In this document: in pieces, positions 59,701-64,000 of the stretch | How positions within the stretch are numbered: the first letter of the stretch is position 1 | Layout of the letters: the number at the start of each line of letters is the position of its first letter | Source of the DNA: Theristus sp. LFF4_11 | Taxonomy: Eukaryota; Nematoda; Chromadorea; Monhysterida; Xyalidae | Assembly (NCBI GenBank): GCA_030248135.1 | Contig: JASANC010001169.1 | Location: 1 to 64,000 of the forward strand | Length of the DNA: 64,000 nucleotides | Direction of reading: 5' to 3' | Notes under the pieces: model-generated | What the model was told of the DNA's origin: nothing | What the model saw: the letters and a program-made list of their open reading frames with translations, nothing else | The model's database searches: none | Program-made: the position numbers and the translations under genes

Positions 59701-60713
59701 GCGGTTTTTTCGCAAAATAAAACGCTTGGGTTTCTTTCAATGGGGGCACATCACACGAAGGGCCAGTTTTATAAAACGGTAGCAGTCCAATAGTGCTACA
59801 CCAATGCTACAATGAGCGCCTGAATATATTCATGAGTCAAAAGATTTCAGTTTTCTCAGATCACATTGAAGAGCAGGCGTTGGTGAATTAGTTTGCGTGC
59901 AAAAAACGGAGCTGCGATGTTTCTTGATTTCATTCAAGGTGTAGCACTAGTACTATTGGACTGCCAAGTTTTTATAAAACTGCCCCCCCTCTTCTGCAGC
60001 TGATGCTGGCCAGGTCCACCTTGATACAGTTTGGCTGATGGGTTTTTCCTGAAAAAATACCTGATCTAACAAGTCTTTCCAGCTGCGACCGGATTTTGTC
60101 GAAATAATCGCCTGTTTGGAGCAGTTACTGCCACCGTCATCGAATCTCCCGTCCACAGGGCACGTTGGCGGGGCTCTGCCTATGGCCGTCGGTCAAAACG
60201 CTGCTGATGCTACCGCAGTTCCCGGACCTTCAGCCAACAACAGCCAGGTGGATACGGATTATCCAAAACACGATGTAGTTGTCTGGTGTTTTTTCGTGAT
60301 CTTAATTCTTGTCCACACTAACCAATCGACTAACTAATTCTTGTCCCCAACAAAACTGAACAAAAACAAATCCAAATCATATTGCCTATTTCCAGAACAT
60401 TCAGTGGTCCGGAATAACACGAAGATGTGCATGTAACTGCTGCAACACCCTGTACTTCTTTTGTAACCAGGTGAGCACGTTACGCAGCCGCTGGGAGGCG
60501 CGCGCCAGTGACTCGACGTTGGACGACGATTTTGAGTGGACGGAAACCGCTGCTGCCGATCTTGCGAATGGTGACACTGTGGCAACGGACGTGGTCGCTG
60601 TGGACGATCTGAGGAAACGCGTGGACAATCATGGATACGTGCTGACGCCGGCGTTCATGGAGACGCCCAGCAACAGCTGCAATGATAATCATACGATGCT
60701 GGACCATGGATGA
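53785..60713 (+). CDS. TNNI3K: Ankyrin-repeat protein kinase of the TNNI3K family
   Basis: Sixteen coding exons join in phase to about 922 residues; the human protein is 835. Exons: 53785-53824, 53911-54016, 54349-54595, 54949-55158, 55394-55526, 55892-56199, 56585-56755, 57004-57150 (or 57165/57168), 57468-57597, 57901-58111, 58279-58405, 58519-58586, 58804-59011, 59375-59629, 60083-60247, 60471-60713. The N-terminus [19 protein letters not shown] matches the family almost exactly. About ten ankyrin repeats follow ([48 protein letters not shown]). The tyrosine kinase-like domain is complete: glycine loop [12 protein letters not shown] lysine, HRDLNSHN catalytic loop, ADFGES, LRWMAPE. The tail keeps KRVDNHGYV. 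Exon 6 carries a serine/threonine insert of about 40 residues inside an ankyrin repeat. The kinase looks active. Intron repeats lie at 57641-57825, 57857-57886 and 59761-59988. Confidence 0.95.
57641..57825. repeat. TGACGTCA MITE family, copy 3 (degenerate)
   Basis: TTCAAACGTGTCGCACTGAA at the left and GAATGACGTCGTTTCGGTCG at the right resemble the arms of the element at 32278-32478. The octamers are mutated. Located in a TNNI3K intron. Confidence 0.6.
57857..57886. repeat. (CCAA)n microsatellite in an intron
   Basis: About seven uninterrupted CCAA units lie just upstream of a TNNI3K acceptor, where they may serve as the polypyrimidine-like tract. Confidence 0.8.
59761..59988. mobile_element. 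MITE with about 45-bp inverted ends in a TNNI3K intron
   Basis: GGCCAGTTTTATAAAACGGT and AGCAGTCCAATAGTGCTACA at the left are matched by TGTAGCACTAGTACTATTGG and ACTGCCAAGTTTTTATAAAA at the right. A single diverged arm (GGCGAGTTTTATGAAAGC, GTCCAACAGTGCTACACC) occurs at about 20161-20203 in an MTMR intron. Non-coding. Confidence 0.72.
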
Positions 60714-63190
60714 CGCAAAATAATGTGCAATTATAATGTTTGTACACAATTCGATTCTATTGCATCATTCACATGCGTTCTACAAAACAATCGAGGTGCT
60801 TTTTTACCCGGTATTTATTCCAACTTATGCTATTGAGCACTGCTTTATCGTTTTACTGGCCTTCTGTTCATGAACGTGCGATAAACACAATCTATGAAGA
60901 CGATGCTTCCCGTTGTCGGGAGGATTGGAGAAATGCACGCAAAACGGATGAGCGGTTGCAAAATATGAACGCACATAGTTTTTCAAACAAGTGCAATTCG
61001 TTTCCATTGTGGTTGTTGTGGTTGTAACTTGATCACCCGAAGCGTCGCAAACCAATCATGCTGCTCGATATTCAAATCAGAGATTGTGCATTTGCAGGAT
61101 TCATGCATCTGCTTGGAGCTGCTTTTCAAAATCCCATCATAAATCTTGAAACAGCGTGACGTAGCTCGCACGTAATTTGAACTTTCAAACACGCCACACT
61201 ATGTCCATGCCGAGTTTACACCAGACAGGCGCATTGCCGAGGTTGCTTTCAAAGTTCATGTTATCAGATGGAATTGCCGAAAACCATGTGTGCATTTTTG
61301 CGTCACACGAGCACAAAGCACACATGCGAGCGTCTTGTTGGCATTGTTCAACAACGCTGCAAGTGGCAAACCTGCGCATTCGCGGCATATAATGAATGCA
61401 ACTTTTGTTGATTGATTGATTGCAATGCGCGTGTGCGTAAACGCAATTATGCAAACAGAGACGCCGGGGGTCATTTGGGTCAACCAGTTGCGCGCGCACA
61501 TGGCAAGGGTTACCGTTTCTCTGTCTCGCCAGGAGGTGCGTATTTTCGGATATATCTGTGCTTAGAATCGCGCATATATTCTCGACCCAATTTGCGTTTC
61601 GTCGCGCAGACATAATGCGTAGCGAACATGTCTTTCTGTGTGTGCGTGTGTGATAAAACACGTCAGAGGCATAAAATACGGCTCTGACGCTAAAGATTCT
61701 TTGCACGCAGGTGTTGTATACAGGCGCATGCACTATCATTGTACGTTGTACATTTGATATGCACGTATATGCGCAGAGATCAATCTATAGAACGTAAATG
61801 CGCAAAAACGCAACCAGTAGCGGTTTTCGGGTGACAACAGCAGGTAGCACAAGGCAAACTGCATGCACGAGATAACAAACGGGCAGCAGCACAACACAAG
61901 AGACGAATGCGGCGGAATCTGGAGCAAATCAGCGTGCGACAACAGTGGAAAGATCGAGCGCGAGAGAATAGCGGCGGACATACGCATGCATTGTGCGCGC
62001 GTTTGCCATTGCATTGTAAACCGGAATGCGCGACGGTGATTGTCTGTGCGGTGCGTTGTTGTTGCACTGAAAAGATGGCTCGGGTCGCCACACACGCACG
62101 CACCTGCGTAAAAACGCTCACTGCGCTAAAAGACGCGCACGCGCACGCGACTGAATGCAGACGCACTTTAGGACGTGTGCTGCTGGCTATAGGTAGCCTA
62201 AATTCGCGTGCGTCTGTGCATTCACGATTCAAGATCACCACGCGCACGCATGTACTTCGCCGCTGAATGCGCATGCCCGTTTGAATGTGTGCGCACAGCT
62301 GCGAAAGCGCAACACGCGCGCGTCTGATGTTCTCCCATTATCTTCGGCGTTCCGACGTGTGCTGCGCACTAATAAAACTTCTAAACTTTGTTAGTTAGTG
62401 CACTTTTGCATCTGTGGTCTCGCCACTTTACTTATCTGCGTGTGCACACGTTTGCTGCACAACCAGTTGGCTCGTTAAACTATATCTGTCACCAACACGC
62501 ACACCTTCTTGAAGTTTGAATGCAGCGAATGTACGTAGTTCAGAGTGGACTGCATTCGTTCGCCCGCCACACCCCTCAGCCATTATGATCTGTCTCTCTC
62601 GCTCGCACTCGTGTGCACATGTTGGAAATTCTTTTTTAAACTAAATATTACGGATGGGTTATAGTTATGCGCTGGTATACCGATTGTTAAAACGCGTATG
62701 ATTGGTGTTGCGAGCTGCATTGTCTGTCTGCGCATGCGCACGCCGTGTGCGTCTCGAGATACACGGCAGTTTACAAGTAGTCCATTGTACTTTGGTTTGG
62801 TTTAGTGACTTGCTTTGCGCAGACTGCATGTTTGCAATTTGCAGCCGCTGCATTCTAATACTACACCTGGTGCACAACGTCATTGACGCTCAGCTCTCTG
62901 ATTATATACTGCACCTGTGCCCAGCCGCGAAAGACGTCTCTCTCATTGTGCTCCGTTTCCACGTCTCTTCTCTGTCTCGTCAGAAATAGCAGTTCAGTTG
63001 GCAAACCAGACTTGTCAATCGCAGCAGTGTGGGTCACAGCAGCAACCGACGCACGACGCGGCACATTTGCGCATTTTTTCCGGTCTGACTGAGTCGTGTG
63101 TGCTGCTGCGAGTGACAAACGCCTGGCACGGTCAGTTACGAAAAGTTGCGACCTCGCGTGCCGCGCGCCCACCGGTCGCCCTCCATCGTC
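60714..63190. other. Long upstream region of the zinc-finger gene, CpG-rich in part
   Basis: About 60714-61400 is mixed sequence with no exon. About 61400-62900 is dense in ACGC, GCGC and CACGCA runs with many CpG dinucleotides, including alternating purine-pyrimidine stretches near 62130. No coding frame with a recognisable domain. It is most likely promoter and 5' leader of the gene starting at 63191. Confidence 0.4.
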
Positions 63191-63650
63191 ATGCCCTACC
63201 GCACTGAGCTGAAACGGCCCGACCTGAAAGGTAACCCTGGTGAAACTGGTTTCACATTTTTACTGTTTTACCTTTTTTTAAATTGTAGATTGATTTTGAG
63301 TTCTCGAAATTCGCCAATATTGATTTTGTCGGTTGAGTTTACCAAAAAATGTTCGACTAAATTCAAAAACACCAATTGCCAGCATATCTGTTTTTCCTGT
63401 AATCAAATGTCTGCATCACATGAAGCTAGAATCGAGATTTTTTTCGCAGCGCCTTTCAATAACGATGGATACGATTACTCAAATCAGTAACGTGCGGTGA
63501 CTTTTAGCACAGGAGAGTAATTTTTTACAGGAACATTCCGATGCACGATTTGCCAGAAGATCTTCTGTCACAGCAGTTCACTTAGCCGCCATCGCATGCA
63601 GGCTCATTTCAAAAGCTACACGTGCACGCTGTGCAAGAAGGAAATCACAA
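63191..63650 (+). CDS. C2H2 zinc-finger protein, 5' part only
   Basis: Exon 1 (63191-63230) encodes MPYRTELKRPDLK and ends in phase 1 before GTAACC. Exon 2 (63531-63650) encodes GTFRCTICQKIFCHSSSLSR and a following histidine pair (C-x2-C-x12-H-x4-H), then the start of a second finger (YTCTLCKKEIT). It stops at a good donor, A|GTGAG. The rest lies beyond the window; 63651-64000 reads as intron. C2H2 fingers bind DNA, so a nuclear transcription regulator is likely. The start could be 63146 in the same frame, but the sequence before 63191 looks unconserved. Confidence 0.75.
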
Positions 63651-64000
63651 GTGAGAAAAATGGTTTTTACGTATAGAGTGCTTGTTGATATGGTTGATAA
63701 GGTCAAGTATTTAGTTTTTGAGACAATGAAGCATTCCATAAAAGTTCCGTCGTTTCATCGTTGTTTTTGTTAAGTTTTCGGCTTACGTTGTGTTGTGCGT
63801 TTGGTGATTTTTGTGGCACAACCATACTAGCCACTTAGCATGGTCTTTCATTTCATTTTTCTAATGGGTATCACGGCGCGGGCATTATGTTTAGCGAAGA
63901 ATGTTTGTCCTCAGCGCTGATGTCACTTTCACGCCATCTGCATTCGTCATCCACCCACATACATTCAACGCGGTTTCTTCATGAAATTCAACCAAAACAG

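Overview
This window is eukaryotic nuclear DNA from an invertebrate animal. Genes are split by GT-AG introns of about 60 bp to 1.6 kb, with two GC-AG introns. The proteins are typical metazoan families: EMC7, a TFIIS-like factor, SMNDC1, MTMR3/4, a K2P/TWK potassium channel, ESS2, EPB41L5/Yurt and TNNI3K. The phylum cannot be fixed from sequence alone. All exon boundaries were read by eye from homology, reading phase and splice signals.

Layout: 0.2-2.7 kb holds EMC7 (minus strand) with a small LTR element in its second intron. 3.2-12.15 kb is almost entirely short non-autonomous transposons inserted in one another. Many have exact 8-bp target duplications and hAT-like ends, and no transposase is visible. 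12.26-13.84 kb holds a TFIIS-like gene with a degenerate zinc-ribbon acidic motif and an unresolved frame junction. 15.7-17.8 kb holds SMNDC1. 19.95-28.27 kb holds a 15-exon MTMR3/4-type myotubularin with a FYVE domain. 29.5-29.75 kb holds a possible short CxxC protein exon. 30.6-33.3 kb holds a K2P channel (minus). 34.4-38.5 kb is repeats again: a 70-bp minisatellite split by a TA-flanked element, other tandem repeats and guanine-run elements. 38.7-41.26 kb holds ESS2, facing an unrecognised coiled-coil gene (41.6-45.4 kb, minus) whose first intron carries a 2.75-kb palindrome flanked by TTAA. 47.1-52.5 kb holds EPB41L5/Yurt, 53.8-60.7 kb holds TNNI3K, and a C2H2 zinc-finger gene starts at 63.19 kb and leaves the window.

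The genes are ordinary, unrelated housekeeping or signalling genes: ER membrane insertion, transcription and splicing, phosphoinositide turnover, K+ leak, cortical polarity and a MAP3K-like kinase. They do not form a pathway. The unusual content is the transposon nest, the large palindrome, and substitutions at normally invariant residues in TFIIS, the K2P second pore and the FYVE domain.
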